The position numbers and the translations under genes are program-made. From Paenibacillus auburnensis (GTDB lineage Bacteria > Bacillota > Bacilli > Paenibacillales > Paenibacillaceae): a stretch of 64,000 nucleotides of DNA. Every line of letters starts with the position of its first letter. Within the stretch, counting starts at the first letter, position 1. The stretch covers positions 243,566 to 307,565 of the forward strand of contig NZ_CAKMMG010000006.1 of the NCBI RefSeq assembly GCF_927798115.1, written 5' to 3'. Below the pieces are notes generated by a model that saw only the letters and a list, made by a program, of their open reading frames with translations, ran no database searches and was not told the origin of the DNA. Positions 25,464 to 33,988 of the stretch are shown here, piece by piece.

Positions 25464-26467
25464 TTGTCCGCTTCGGTTATGTGGCCATGTCAACAGTCAT
25501 CAAAGATTGCTCTCCCTCCAAGACCATGACCATGTCCAGCTTCAACAAGCTGGGTGACCGCGAAGCTGCGCTGCGGCGTCTGGAGCAGCTGGCAAAGATG
25601 AACCTGCATAATACGCTGCGGCTCTTGAAGCATAACGTCGGCTCGGATATTAAGGTGTACCGGTTGACGTCCAAGCTGATCCCGCTCGCGACGCATCCCG
25701 ACTTGCAGGACTGGAACCCTTTTGCGGCGCTGGCCGAGGAGTTTGCTGAGGTCGGTGAATATATTAAAAAACACGGCCTCCGGGTTTCCTTTCACCCGGA
25801 TCACTTCACCGTCCTGAGTACGCCCCGCCCCGAGGTGCTGGCCAGTTCCGTCCGTGATTTACAGCATCATACCGATATGCTGGATGCGCTGGGACTTGCT
25901 GCAACCGCCAAGAACAATATCCATATCGGCGGGGCTTACGGGGACAAGCCTGCAGCATCGGCGCGGTTCAGAGAAAATTTTGCAGCGCTGCCGGCAAGGC
26001 TGCAGGAGCGGATGACGCTCGAGAATGACGATAAGACGTTCAACGCGCCCGAGACGCTGGAAGTCAGCCGCAGTCTGGGGCTGCCGATGGTGCTGGATAT
26101 TCATCACCAGTGGGTCAACAATGAGGGCGAGCTGCCCTGGGAGCTGTGGCCGGATATCATGAAGACCTGGAAGAGTGAGCTTGCCCTGACGGATGTCCGG
26201 CCCGGTGAACTGCTTCCGCCCAAAATTCATGTCTCCAGCCCCCGCAGCCCCTCTGATCCCCGCAGCCATGCGGACGGGGTTGAGCCTGCGCCACTGCTTG
26301 CTTTTCTGAAGCGGATTGCGGCGGATACGCCTGCTGTCGATGTTATGATTGAAGCCAAATTAAAGGACGGTGCACTGTTCGGGCTGATGGATGCCATGAA
26401 GGAGCTGGCGGAAGCCGGTAACGGAATTACAGTGCTGGATGGAGCAAGTGTAAATATTGAACCCTAG
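25460..26467 (+). CDS. uvsE: UV DNA damage endonuclease
   Basis: UvsE nicks DNA 5' to UV photoproducts in a repair route independent of UvrABC, common in spore-forming Bacilli. The 335-residue TIM-barrel protein starts with IVRFGYVAMS and shows the metal-site residues in RVSFHPDHFTVLSTPRPEV (about 108-126), KNNIHIGGAYGDK, LENDDKTF (Glu and Asp ligands, about 195-202), LDIHHQWVN and KIHVSSPRS, and a late MIEAKLKD with a catalytic-type Lys. The ATG overlaps the previous stop. It precedes a short gap with a candidate promoter for the next gene. Confidence 0.95.
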   Translation: MIVRFGYVAMSTVIKDCSPSKTMTMSSFNKLGDREAALRRLEQLAKMNLHNTLRLLKHNVGSDIKVYRLTSKLIPLATHPDLQDWNPFAALAEEFAEVGEYIKKHGLRVSFHPDHFTVLSTPRPEVLASSVRDLQHHTDMLDALGLAATAKNNIHIGGAYGDKPAASARFRENFAALPARLQERMTLENDDKTFNAPETLEVSRSLGLPMVLDIHHQWVNNEGELPWELWPDIMKTWKSELALTDVRPGELLPPKIHVSSPRSPSDPRSHADGVEPAPLLAFLKRIAADTPAVDVMIEAKLKDGALFGLMDAMKELAEAGNGITVLDGASVNIEP

Positions 26468-26510
26468 ACAAGACAAACCGGATCTCCGGCAACAAGATCT
26501 TAGACAAGGT

Positions 26511-26539
26511 TTGACTTGATAAGTATTCTGAAATAGGGT
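26511..26539 (+). promoter_or_regulatory. Candidate promoter for the inositol-phosphatase gene
   Basis: TTGACT (26511-26516) is 17 bases from a weak -10 TAGGGT (26534-26539), about 90 bases upstream of the start. Confidence 0.4.
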
Positions 26540-26628
26540 ACGTTGAATGAAACTTAAGCAGCAGGAAGTGCGCTTAATAGAAGTGTTTCACGGGAGAGCG
26601 ATCAAGTTCAAGAAAGCGGAGTGAAGAG

Positions 26629-27513
26629 ATGAATCCTTTAAATCCTGATAACCGGAACGAACGGGAGCCCTACGTAGTAACGAGCAAGGGGTATACGGCA
26701 GCGGCAATCAACGCTGCGGCCAAGGCGGGGGAATGGATCAAGAGCAGACAGGGACAAGTGAAGGAACTGGGCAGCAAGACGTCGGCGCAGGATCTGGTTA
26801 CTGAAGTAGATAAAGGTGTGGAGCAGATGATCCGGCGGCTGATCCTGACCCATTATCCCGACCATGCCATTCTTGGTGAAGAGGGTGTTATGCCGGGTGC
26901 GGACGCAGTTACAGCCGCTCTGGAGGAAGGGCGGAAGCATGAATACCTGTGGATTGTAGACCCGATTGACGGAACGACCAATTTCGTACACGGCTTTCCC
27001 TTCTACTGTGTTTCCATTGCACTTGCGATCAAGGGAGAACTGTCTGTAGGGGTTATTTATGACCCGATCCGTGACGAGATGTTTGTCGCCGAGAAGGGCA
27101 AAGGGGCTTACATGCACGGGATTCCTACCTCCGTGTCCAGTGAGACGGAGCCGGGAAGCAGCCTTATCGCTATGGGCTTTCCGCCGGACCGGACCTTCGC
27201 CCAGCCGGCGAACATGGCGGGCCTGCAGAATATTCTGCCGCAGGTTCGCGGAATCCGCGCCGGAGGATCGGCGGCACTGCATCTGGCCTATGTCGCAGCA
27301 GGCCGGGTAGACGGCTACTGGGAGGTCGGCCTAAGCCCATGGGATTGCGCCGCAGGTGTACTGCTGGTGCTTGAATCCGGAGGCAAAGTGACCGATACGC
27401 TGGGCAGTCCTTATGATATTGGTACACGCCATGTAGTGGCGAGCAACGGATATATTCATGATTTCCTGGTTTCAGCGCTGAAGGAAGCGGAAGCAACGGG
27501 ACATAAGGCTTAA
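26629..27513 (+). CDS. Inositol monophosphatase family protein
   Basis: A 294-residue Mg-dependent phosphatase of the IMPase/SuhB fold. Motif 1 is ILGEEGV (about 82-88) with the metal-binding Glu, motif 2 WIVDPIDGTTNFVHGFPFYC (about 107-126) with three metal ligands, and motif 3 GYWEVGLSPWDCAAGVLLVLESGG (about 230-253). Start ATG 26629 has a GTGAAGAG site. A short extra N-terminal tail of about 12 residues precedes the fold. It may act on inositol phosphates, on histidinol-phosphate or on NADP/PAP-type substrates; sequence alone does not decide. A small gene follows after 15 bases, so the two form a unit. Confidence 0.92.
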   Translation: MNPLNPDNRNEREPYVVTSKGYTAAAINAAAKAGEWIKSRQGQVKELGSKTSAQDLVTEVDKGVEQMIRRLILTHYPDHAILGEEGVMPGADAVTAALEEGRKHEYLWIVDPIDGTTNFVHGFPFYCVSIALAIKGELSVGVIYDPIRDEMFVAEKGKGAYMHGIPTSVSSETEPGSSLIAMGFPPDRTFAQPANMAGLQNILPQVRGIRAGGSAALHLAYVAAGRVDGYWEVGLSPWDCAAGVLLVLESGGKVTDTLGSPYDIGTRHVVASNGYIHDFLVSALKEAEATGHKA

Positions 27514-27528
27514 GGAGGCAGCCAAGGC

Positions 27529-27819
27529 ATGGGCGATAATGATGATTTGGAGCGTAAGCTGAGCGAATTGCTGCAGGAAGGCGAAATGGAACAGGGTGAC
27601 CGGAAGGCTAAGGAAATCCGCCAGATTTCGCCCAAATACGAGATCAGGATCCAGACTATGCTTGATCCTATCGTGGAAGAAACCCTGCGGTACCGCAAGA
27701 TGGCTTATGAGCTGGATGACCGTTACGACAAATATCTGGAGCGTTCGGGTAAGAGCCTTAACCCGCAGCAGGAGAAGGCCAAAGGACAGACTGCTGAGCC
27801 CGGAAATGAACAACAATAG
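27529..27819 (+). CDS. Small acidic/charged helical protein, unknown
   Basis: A 96-residue, highly charged protein with no cysteine, signal peptide or membrane span. It is predicted almost all helical (DDLERKLSELLQEGEMEQ, then TLRYRKMAYELDDRYDKYLE) with a disordered Gln/Lys/Glu tail. The ribosome site AAGGAGG is strong and the start lies 15 bases after the inositol-phosphatase stop, so it is real and cotranscribed. I do not know the family. Confidence 0.7.
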   Translation: MGDNDDLERKLSELLQEGEMEQGDRKAKEIRQISPKYEIRIQTMLDPIVEETLRYRKMAYELDDRYDKYLERSGKSLNPQQEKAKGQTAEPGNEQQ

Positions 27820-27834
27820 ATCGTTGATTGGTAA

Positions 27835-27871
27835 AGGAGCGGTTTCTCAAATAATGGGAAGCCGCTTCTTT
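27835..27871 (+). terminator. Weak terminator after the small gene
   Basis: GGAGCGGTTTCT pairs with GGAAGCCGCTTC, including three G-U pairs, then TTCTTT. Confidence 0.5.
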
Positions 27872-27925
27872 GCGGGAGGCGGGTCAAATGTTAGAATGGA
27901 ATTATATTAATGTAGGAGGGATACG

Positions 27926-29224
27926 ATGCTGATGGCATGGAAAAAGATTATGGCTGCCGGAACAAGCGGCATGCTTCTGTTCGCGCTGCTTCTTATTACA
28001 TTGACAGGATCAGTTAGTGCTGCTGATGCGGCGGCAGTACAAGGAGCGGAGCAGGATGTCTTTCGCATCGTGGCGTTGGGGGATTCCGTCACTGCCGGAT
28101 ATGAACCAGGAATGACGGACCCGAACACCAAACCTTACGGCTATGCTGAAAGACTGCTGGAACAAGGCTGGTATCACGGAAGAAGCGCATTGAGCAATTA
28201 CGGAATACTGGGGCTGACTTCAGCAGGCCTGCTTAATTATACCGCAGCCATTAAGGACGGTACGGCCACTACCCCGGATGGCATACAGGCCGGACTGCGT
28301 GATCCGCGGATCAGCCAGTTTGCCGCGCTGACGCCGCAAATCAAGACGGAGCTTGCAGCAGCGGACCTGATTACAATTACAATCGGAGGAAATGATGTCA
28401 GCAGCCTCTTTCTGAATGTCAAGGAAATGGCCACTGCGGATTTTGATGCTCAGCTGGAACAGCGTTTGGCAGCTTATGGCACGAACGTGAAGACTGCGCT
28501 GGAGAATATACGTGCTGTCAATCCGGCTGCGACCATTCTGCTGGCTGATCAATATCAGCCTGCTCCCAAAATTGCGCTCGGCGCGAACTATACTACACTG
28601 ATGAGCGCTGCGGAGCGCTTTACCGGAGTAGTGGATAGCATCACGGCAAGCCTGAATAAGGCAGAGGCTCCTGTGCTGACCGCCCATGTTGCCGCACAAT
28701 TCGCGGGAGTGGAGGCCTCGCTGACCCATATTATCGGCGCGGGGGCAGCGGATTTTCATCCAACCCAGCTGGGGTATGAGAAGATTGCCCGGGTCTTTGC
28801 CGAGCTGGTGTGGGGCGAGTACCGGACACCTGCTGTCCCTGCAATGACAACTGCTAACGCTGCTGCACCAATGTCTATTGTCGTAAAGGGTATAGAGCTC
28901 AATACACCGAATAAGCCGATCCTGAAGAACGGACAGAACTTTTTGGCGCTCAAGGATATTCTGAATGCCGTAGGCGCTAACGGGAAATGGGACAATAAAA
29001 CCTCCAGCGCTACAATTGTATATGGCGGTCGTACGGTGGTCATTACCATCGGCTCCAAGTTTATTAAGGTCAATGGTGTGAATCAGGCGATCGATACACC
29101 GGCATTTCTGCAAAAAGTCGGCAAAGAGGATAAAACCTATCTGCCGCTCGCTGCGCTCGCTACCGGACTTGGTTTTGATGTGAATTACAGCAGCAAACTG
29201 CGGACTGCATTTATAAATCCATAA
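27926..29224 (+). CDS. Secreted SGNH/GDSL hydrolase with C-terminal copper-amine-oxidase-N-like domain
   Basis: A 432-residue exported esterase-type enzyme. A signal peptide (about 1-33, ending near SVSAADA) is followed by an SGNH domain: block I nucleophile Ser in VALGDSVTAGYEP (about 49-61), block III IGGNDV (about 152-157) and block V Asp and His in ADFHPTQLGYEK (about 271-282). Residues about 318-432 form a copper amine oxidase N-terminal-like domain, a common beta-rich module on secreted Paenibacillus proteins (ELNTPNKPILKNGQNFLALKDIL, TYLPLAALATGLGF). Ribosome site is AGGAGGG. Its substrate may be acetylated wall polymer or lipid. The same C-terminal module is found on the polysaccharide deacetylase at 44.6 kb. 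Confidence 0.87.
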   Translation: MLMAWKKIMAAGTSGMLLFALLLITLTGSVSAADAAAVQGAEQDVFRIVALGDSVTAGYEPGMTDPNTKPYGYAERLLEQGWYHGRSALSNYGILGLTSAGLLNYTAAIKDGTATTPDGIQAGLRDPRISQFAALTPQIKTELAAADLITITIGGNDVSSLFLNVKEMATADFDAQLEQRLAAYGTNVKTALENIRAVNPAATILLADQYQPAPKIALGANYTTLMSAAERFTGVVDSITASLNKAEAPVLTAHVAAQFAGVEASLTHIIGAGAADFHPTQLGYEKIARVFAELVWGEYRTPAVPAMTTANAAAPMSIVVKGIELNTPNKPILKNGQNFLALKDILNAVGANGKWDNKTSSATIVYGGRTVVITIGSKFIKVNGVNQAIDTPAFLQKVGKEDKTYLPLAALATGLGFDVNYSSKLRTAFINP

Positions 29225-29278
29225 TCTTTATAGTTGTAATTAATAATTAACCATATTGGCAAAGGTGGATGAAATTCG

Positions 29279-29881
29279 TTGTCTAATGCAAAATATAAGG
29301 CGGAATATCTCATTACGATGGATGATATTGTGCGGGAAGGCGACCCCGTGCTCCGCACTGTAACAGAGCCGGTAAAGCTGCCCCTGGGAATCCAGGACCG
29401 GGAGGCGCTGCAGTGCATGCTGCAGTTTCTCAAAAACAGCCAGGACGCTGAGCTTTCCGCCAAATATAAACTTCGCTCCGGTGTAGGCTTATCCGCCAAC
29501 CAGATTGGCCTTACGCAGCGGATGTTCGTGATGTATCTGAAGGATGAGAACGGGAAAACGGTGGAGCATGCCTGGGTTAACCCGAAGATCATCAGCCATT
29601 CAGTGGCGATGGTGTATCTGCCTGAGAGCGAAGGCTGCCTGTCCGTTGACCGCCCGGTGCACGGGTTTGTACCACGTTATGAGTCGGTGAAGGTAAAAGG
29701 CTATAACCTGGACGGCCAGGAGGTTGTCATGAAATTCAAGGGGTATCAGGCGATCATCATCCAGCATGAAATGGACCATCTGGACGGCGTTATGTTCTAC
29801 GACCGGATCAACCAGGAGAATCCGTTCAAGCTGCCGCAGGGTGTTGAAATCCGCAGCCTCTATGATCTAAACAGTAAATAA
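29279..29881 (+). CDS. def: Peptide deformylase
   Basis: Removes the formyl group from the N-terminal Met of new proteins. The 200-residue protein is a class II (Gram-positive) deformylase: motif 1 GVGLSANQIG (about 61-70), motif 2 EGCLSV (about 117-122) with the metal-binding Cys, motif 3 QHEMDHLDG (about 161-169) with two His and the catalytic Glu. The long insertion between motifs 1 and 2 is typical for this class. Translation starts at TTG 29279 behind AAAGGTGG; there is no better upstream ATG. A terminator follows. Confidence 0.95.
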   Translation: MSNAKYKAEYLITMDDIVREGDPVLRTVTEPVKLPLGIQDREALQCMLQFLKNSQDAELSAKYKLRSGVGLSANQIGLTQRMFVMYLKDENGKTVEHAWVNPKIISHSVAMVYLPESEGCLSVDRPVHGFVPRYESVKVKGYNLDGQEVVMKFKGYQAIIIQHEMDHLDGVMFYDRINQENPFKLPQGVEIRSLYDLNSK

Positions 29882-29895
29882 CGCATCAGCAGAGG

Positions 29896-29926
29896 CCGCT
29901 GTCCGGATAAGGATGGCGGTTTTTTA
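29896..29926 (+). terminator. def terminator
   Basis: CCGCTGTCC pairs with GGATGGCGG (two G-U pairs), then TTTTTT. Confidence 0.8.
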
Positions 29927-29968
29927 GCCTGCCATTAGTTGACTGACTATTTCTTAAATTTGGGAGAA

Positions 29969-29977
29969 TGGTATAAT
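29969..29977 (+). promoter_or_regulatory. Extended -10 promoter element
   Basis: TGGTATAAT fits an extended -10, about 95 bases before the next gene. The -35 is poor (TTTCTT at 16 bases), as allowed for such promoters. Confidence 0.5.
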
Positions 29978-30070
29978 ATTTGGTGAATAATAGAATGGTT
30001 GCTGGCTATGAACAAATAGCAAATAAAACTGTAGTGACCGTTAAACTGGGTATTGGAGGGATCAGAACGA

Positions 30071-30682
30071 ATGTGGACGACAGTACGGGCAATACCGAAT
30101 GATTACAACGATGAGGCGAAGCGGATTGATGAAAAGATTCTCGGACTGGTGAAACAGCGCAGAATCCTTGCAGGGGGACAACGGTTTTTTCCGGATCAGG
30201 AGACTGTAGAGAAGTGGGCTGCACAGTTTGAAATGGCAAAGGATCAGGTCAATTCGCTGTTGCATAATCTCAATGACGTTTTGCCGATGCGGCAGATCCG
30301 TGATGATCCCGGACGGCTCCTTGGAGTCCTGCCAATCATGAAGCGTACGGTCAGTGAAGACTGTGAATTTATCCTCAGCCATGCTATGCAGCATGAAAAT
30401 GCCAGTATTGTTACTCTGGAGGTAAAATATCAGAAAGAAAATGCCGGGAACATCCATTTAAGGCCTGCGCTGCAGCTGATTATTCTTGGCGGGGAAGAGT
30501 ATATCATCCGCAGAACCAGTGGCCGTGGCGGGGGAGAACGCTTTGAAATGCGGTTCCGGGTTGAGCCGGCTCTACCTGACGATCTAACGGCTCTAGAGTT
30601 TTCATTGATTCCCGGGAATGAGGAGTTCATCAATATCCAGGCGCTTGAAATCAAATTGGACAAGCAGGTCGATTTTTATTAA
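30071..30682 (+). CDS. Protein of unknown function, 203 residues
   Basis: I do not recognise this family. The protein is soluble, with an N-terminal helical part (YNDEAKRIDEKILGLVKQRRIL, WAAQFEMAKDQVNSLLHNLNDVL) that slightly resembles a chorismate mutase-type helix, and a C-terminal beta-rich half (ASIVTLEVKYQK, RPALQLIILGGEEYIIRR, ERFEMRFRVEP, INIQALEIKL). ATG 30071 is chosen because GGAGGG lies 10 bases before it; the TTG at 30053 overlaps that site. It has its own promoter and stands alone between def and hemL. Confidence 0.75.
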   Translation: MWTTVRAIPNDYNDEAKRIDEKILGLVKQRRILAGGQRFFPDQETVEKWAAQFEMAKDQVNSLLHNLNDVLPMRQIRDDPGRLLGVLPIMKRTVSEDCEFILSHAMQHENASIVTLEVKYQKENAGNIHLRPALQLIILGGEEYIIRRTSGRGGGERFEMRFRVEPALPDDLTALEFSLIPGNEEFINIQALEIKLDKQVDFY

Positions 30683-30720
30683 GGCTGCCAGTTGAGCCCG
30701 TTGTATCGGCTAGGCAACGC

Positions 30721-30754
30721 CAACAGCCCGCTGCATAGCTGCAGCGGGCTGTTG
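30721..30754. terminator. Hairpin between the unknown gene and hemL
   Basis: CAACAGCCCGCTGCA and TGCAGCGGGCTGTTG form a perfect 15-bp stem with a TAGC loop. T-runs are weak on both sides (ATTTGATTG on the plus strand), so efficiency is uncertain. Confidence 0.65.
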
Positions 30755-30808
30755 ATTTGATTGCTGCCGATGAAGCGGCAACAGGTGCGGTCTTACTGAT
30801 GGAACAGC

Positions 30809-32125
30809 TTACTTCTCAGCAGCCATGGCCTGGAAGGAGGCCTCAGCCGCTTCCAGTGTCGCATCAATATCAGCATCGGTATGGGCTGTAGTCAGGAACC
30901 AGGCCTCATATTTAGACGGGGCAAGGTTGATGCCGCGGTCCAGCATATGGCGGAAGAAGCTGGCGAACATTTCGCCGTCCGTATCCTGAGCTTCTTCATA
31001 GTTCGTAATCGGATGAGCGCAGAAGTGGGTAGAGAATGAGCCGCGGATCCGGTTGATCGTCAGCGGAATGCCGTGACGGTCTGCGGAAGCCTGCAGGCCT
31101 TCGGTCAGGCGGATTGCTAGCCGCTCCATTTCCTCGTACACCCCTGCGCCTTGTAGTACTTCAAGACAGGCAATTCCGGCCGAGATGGAGGCCGGGTTGC
31201 CGGCCATGGTTCCGGCCTGATAAGCCGGTCCCAGCGGAGCGACCTGCTCCATGACATGCTTGCGGCCGCCGTAAGCACCGATGGGCAGACCGCCGCCGAT
31301 GATTTTGCCAAGCGCAGTCAGATCCGGGGTGATGTCTTCGTGATTATCAAGACCCGCATAGGTCTGGGTGGAGCCGTAGTGGAAGCGGAAAGCAGTGATC
31401 ACCTCGTCGTAAATGACGAGAGAGCCGTTGTCATGCGCCAGCTTGCACAGTCCTTCGAGAAAACCCGCTTTAGGCATAACCATGCCGAAATTGCCGACAA
31501 TCGGCTCAACCATGACTGCGGCAACATCCTCGCCCCATTTCTCCAGTGCCGCGCGGAGGCTGTCCAGATCGTTGAACGGAACCGTAATGACTTCCTGGGC
31601 GATGCTGCCCGGTACACCGGCGCTGTCCGGGATGCCGAGAGTGGAAGGGCCGGAACCTGCGGCTACCAGTATCAGATCGGAATGTCCGTGATAGCAGCCG
31701 GCGAATTTAACGATCTTGCTGCGCTTCGTATAAGCGCGGGCTACACGGATTGTGGTCATAACGGCTTCTGTACCGGAGTTGACGAAGCGTACTTTATCCA
31801 TCGAAGGGATGGCTTCCTTGAGCATCTTGGCCAGCTTGATTTCAAGCTGGGTAGGCGTTCCGTAGAGGATGCCATTCTGTGCAGCTTCCGTAATCGCTGC
31901 TGTGATATGCGGATGGGCATGGCCGGTAATAATCGGGCCGTATGCCGCGAGGTAATCGATGTACTCGTTGCCGTCCTCATCCCAGAAGCGTGAGCCTCCG
32001 GCACGTTTCATGAATACCGGGGCGCCTCCGCCAACGGCTTTGAAGGAACGGGAGGGACTGTTGACGCCCCCGACAATATGCTGAAGAGCTTCCTCGTATA
32101 ATTGCGCTGATGTGCTGCGGTTCAT
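30809..32125 (-). CDS. hemL: Glutamate-1-semialdehyde 2,1-aminomutase
   Basis: HemL makes 5-aminolevulinate from glutamate-1-semialdehyde in the C5 haem pathway. The 438-residue PLP enzyme has VGGVNSPSRSFKAVGG near the N-terminus (about 18-33), FVNSGTEAVMTTIRVARA (about 114-131), the PLP-phosphate loop CYHGHSD, the pyridine-N Asp in VIYDEVITAFRF and the Schiff-base Lys in ALGKIIGGGLPIGAYGG (about 274-290). It is not next to other hem genes here, and many Bacilli carry two copies (hemL and gsaB), so this could be the second one. A hairpin separates it from the upstream LCP gene. Confidence 0.93.
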   Translation of the reverse strand: MNRSTSAQLYEEALQHIVGGVNSPSRSFKAVGGGAPVFMKRAGGSRFWDEDGNEYIDYLAAYGPIITGHAHPHITAAITEAAQNGILYGTPTQLEIKLAKMLKEAIPSMDKVRFVNSGTEAVMTTIRVARAYTKRSKIVKFAGCYHGHSDLILVAAGSGPSTLGIPDSAGVPGSIAQEVITVPFNDLDSLRAALEKWGEDVAAVMVEPIVGNFGMVMPKAGFLEGLCKLAHDNGSLVIYDEVITAFRFHYGSTQTYAGLDNHEDITPDLTALGKIIGGGLPIGAYGGRKHVMEQVAPLGPAYQAGTMAGNPASISAGIACLEVLQGAGVYEEMERLAIRLTEGLQASADRHGIPLTINRIRGSFSTHFCAHPITNYEEAQDTDGEMFASFFRHMLDRGINLAPSKYEAWFLTTAHTDADIDATLEAAEASFQAMAAEK

Positions 32126-32159
32126 AATAGATCATCCTTTCATTTGTCCTCAGGGCAAG

Positions 32160-32201
32160 GGAACGGGCGAACAGCGATGGATATCGTTGTCCGCCCGTCC
32201 T
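32160..32201. terminator. Long hairpin between the LCP gene and hemL
   Basis: GAACGGGCG-ACA-CGAT pairs with ATCG-TGT-CGCCCGT(C)C to give a long stem with two mismatches. There is no T-run, so it may be a partial terminator or an RNA-stability stem. Confidence 0.5.
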
Positions 32202-32226
32202 TAGGCCGAGTAGGTGTAGTGCTTCA

Positions 32227-33276
32227 CTAGTTTCCGCTTGTGGCTGATGGACTGCTCTCTGGAGAGGCTTCCGGGGATGCCGTTGGCTCGGGTGCAGTCA
32301 TGGTATCCTGTACGAACTCCTTAAGCTCATCCTCGCTGCTGATGCCGATGACAGATGCGCCGCCGCTGGTCTTTTCTTCAGTCAGCAGTTCCATTGGCGG
32401 AATCTGTTCGCTGCCGCCCATCGAGCTGTCATAACCTACGCTAGCCAGCTTCCACATATCGTCAACGGACAGGTTCGTATCGATATACGGGGTAACCTGT
32501 GAGAGAATGCTTGGCAGCTTGATAATCGAAGTGGTACTGATTACCTTGTCCGCTACGGCTTTCAGGAAGCCGCGCTGGCGTTCTGTCCGGGTGAAATCGG
32601 AGGTAGCGTCATGACGGAAACGCACATATTGCAGTGCCATATTACCGTCGAGATGCTGGAAGCCCTGTTTGAGATCAATGTCGTATTCAGGCCCGTCGGC
32701 TATGGTCTTGTAAACCATGTCCTTCTCGACCTCATAATCAATTCCGCCGACCGCATCCACTAGCTTAATGAAGCCTTGGAAATCGGTGTAGACATAGTAT
32801 TGAATCGGGATACCGAGCAGGTCGCTGACCGTCTGCATCGCCGTGTTGGGACCGTGGGTGATCGCTGTATTAATGCGCTCCTTGTCATATCCGGGAATAT
32901 CCACGTAGGTATCACGAAGAATGGAGAATACATAGAATTTCTTCTTTACCGGATCAAGAGAGGCAACCAGCATCGTATCCGAGCGTGGGACTTCGCCTTT
33001 CTTCACTCCGCGCGCATCGACACCCATGAGGAGGATGTTTACGGGCTCGGTACCTTCCCATTTCGGAGGCTGAACAGCTTCAGCTGAAGGAGAGGGGACG
33101 GCTGCAAAAGGGGAAGCAGAACCGGTTTTGTGTAAATTGTCCAGCTGGTTGTAGATAGAGGTGAAGTAAAAGATCGTCCCGCCGACAACTAGGAGAAGTA
33201 TAATTGCCAGAGTCCAGAGCAGCGGTTTCTTCTTTGATTTGCCGGCTTTTGTTTGCCGGTTCTTTCTTGGTGGCAT
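32227..33276 (-). CDS. LytR-CpsA-Psr (LCP) family protein
   Basis: LCP enzymes attach teichoic acids or other glycopolymers to peptidoglycan at the outer membrane face. The 349-residue protein has a basic tail, one membrane segment (about 20-42) and an LCP domain (about 78-300): NILLMGVDARGVKKGEVPRSDTMLVASLDP (about 81-110) with phosphate-binding Arg and Asp, SILRDTYVDIPG, the INTAITHGP segment and YVRFRHDATSDFTRTERQRGFLKAV (about 217-241). The C-terminus is a Pro/Ser/Glu tail. Start ATG has AGGAAGAA before it. It has a good promoter on the minus strand and diverges from bcp. It could act with the surface glycan genes at 54-61 kb, but is 20 kb away. Confidence 0.93.
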   Translation of the reverse strand: MPPRKNRQTKAGKSKKKPLLWTLAIILLLVVGGTIFYFTSIYNQLDNLHKTGSASPFAAVPSPSAEAVQPPKWEGTEPVNILLMGVDARGVKKGEVPRSDTMLVASLDPVKKKFYVFSILRDTYVDIPGYDKERINTAITHGPNTAMQTVSDLLGIPIQYYVYTDFQGFIKLVDAVGGIDYEVEKDMVYKTIADGPEYDIDLKQGFQHLDGNMALQYVRFRHDATSDFTRTERQRGFLKAVADKVISTTSIIKLPSILSQVTPYIDTNLSVDDMWKLASVGYDSSMGGSEQIPPMELLTEEKTSGGASVIGISSEDELKEFVQDTMTAPEPTASPEASPESSPSATSGN

Positions 33277-33308
33277 TTCGTTCTTCCTTTCGCATTCACA
33301 TTGACTAC

Positions 33309-33337
33309 ATTATAATTTCTTTTAGGAATACAAGCAA
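33309..33337 (-). promoter_or_regulatory. Promoter of the LCP gene
   Basis: On the minus strand TTGCTT (33337-33332) and TATAAT (33314-33309) are 17 bases apart. Confidence 0.7.
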
Positions 33338-33340
33338 TTT

Positions 33341-33377
33341 CGGAATATTCCGCCAAATTTTTTAGAAAAATTATAAT
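33341..33377. promoter_or_regulatory. 12-bp palindrome and plus-strand -10 for bcp
   Basis: CGGAATATTCCG (33341-33352) is a perfect palindrome, partly overlapping a possible -35 (TTCCGC, 33348-33353) that is 18 bases from TATAAT (33372-33377). An operator for bcp is possible. ATTATAAT words near both -10 sites recall PerR half-sites, but no full PerR box is seen. Confidence 0.4.
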
Positions 33378-33401
33378 GAAGAAGGTAAGGAGTGGATACA
33401 T

Positions 33402-33869
33402 ATGACGAATATTATCGAAATTGGGCAGCAGGTACCGGATTTTACGCTTCCAGCATCAACAGGCGGGGTGATGAGCTTAAGCCAGTTCCGCGGACGCAAG
33501 GTGCTGCTTTATTTTTATCCGAAAAATATGACGCCCGCCTGTACCCAGGAGGCCTGTGAATTCCGTGACGCCCATGATGAAATCACCGCCCAGGGGGCCG
33601 TAGTGCTGGGAATCAGCCCGGACAGTCTGGCTTCGCATGCCAAGTTCATCAGCAAGAATGGTCTGCCGTTCCCGTTATTGTCGGATGAAGATCATCTGGT
33701 AAGCGAAATGTTCGGGGTCTGGCAGCTGAAAAAACTGTATGGCAGAGAATTTATGGGCATCGTACGCTCCACTTTTCTTATCGATGAGCAGGGGATACTT
33801 ACGGCGGAATGGAAAAAAGTCCGCGTAAAAGGCCATGTGGAAAAGGCCGTAGAAGAAATCATGAAATAA
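33402..33869 (+). CDS. bcp: Thioredoxin-dependent thiol peroxidase (Bcp-type peroxiredoxin)
   Basis: A 155-residue peroxiredoxin that reduces peroxides with thioredoxin. The catalytic site is YPKNMTPACTQEACEFRD (about 45-62), with peroxidatic and resolving Cys four residues apart as in Bcp/PrxQ. The fold elements DFTLPASTGG and VRSTFLIDEQG are present. Start ATG has TAAGGAGTGG before it. It diverges from the LCP gene and precedes the large activase gene by about 120 bases, with no terminator seen between, so readthrough is possible. Confidence 0.94.
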   Translation: MTNIIEIGQQVPDFTLPASTGGVMSLSQFRGRKVLLYFYPKNMTPACTQEACEFRDAHDEITAQGAVVLGISPDSLASHAKFISKNGLPFPLLSDEDHLVSEMFGVWQLKKLYGREFMGIVRSTFLIDEQGILTAEWKKVRVKGHVEKAVEEIMK

Positions 33870-33988
33870 TTAAGTATGATGGTAATGATTTCTAAATGTC
33901 TATAACATTTTTAACAGCTTTCCTAAGGCGCTCTCATGATATAGTTGCCTCATATTACTTCAAATTTGGGGAATGGCAAGGGGATGGC

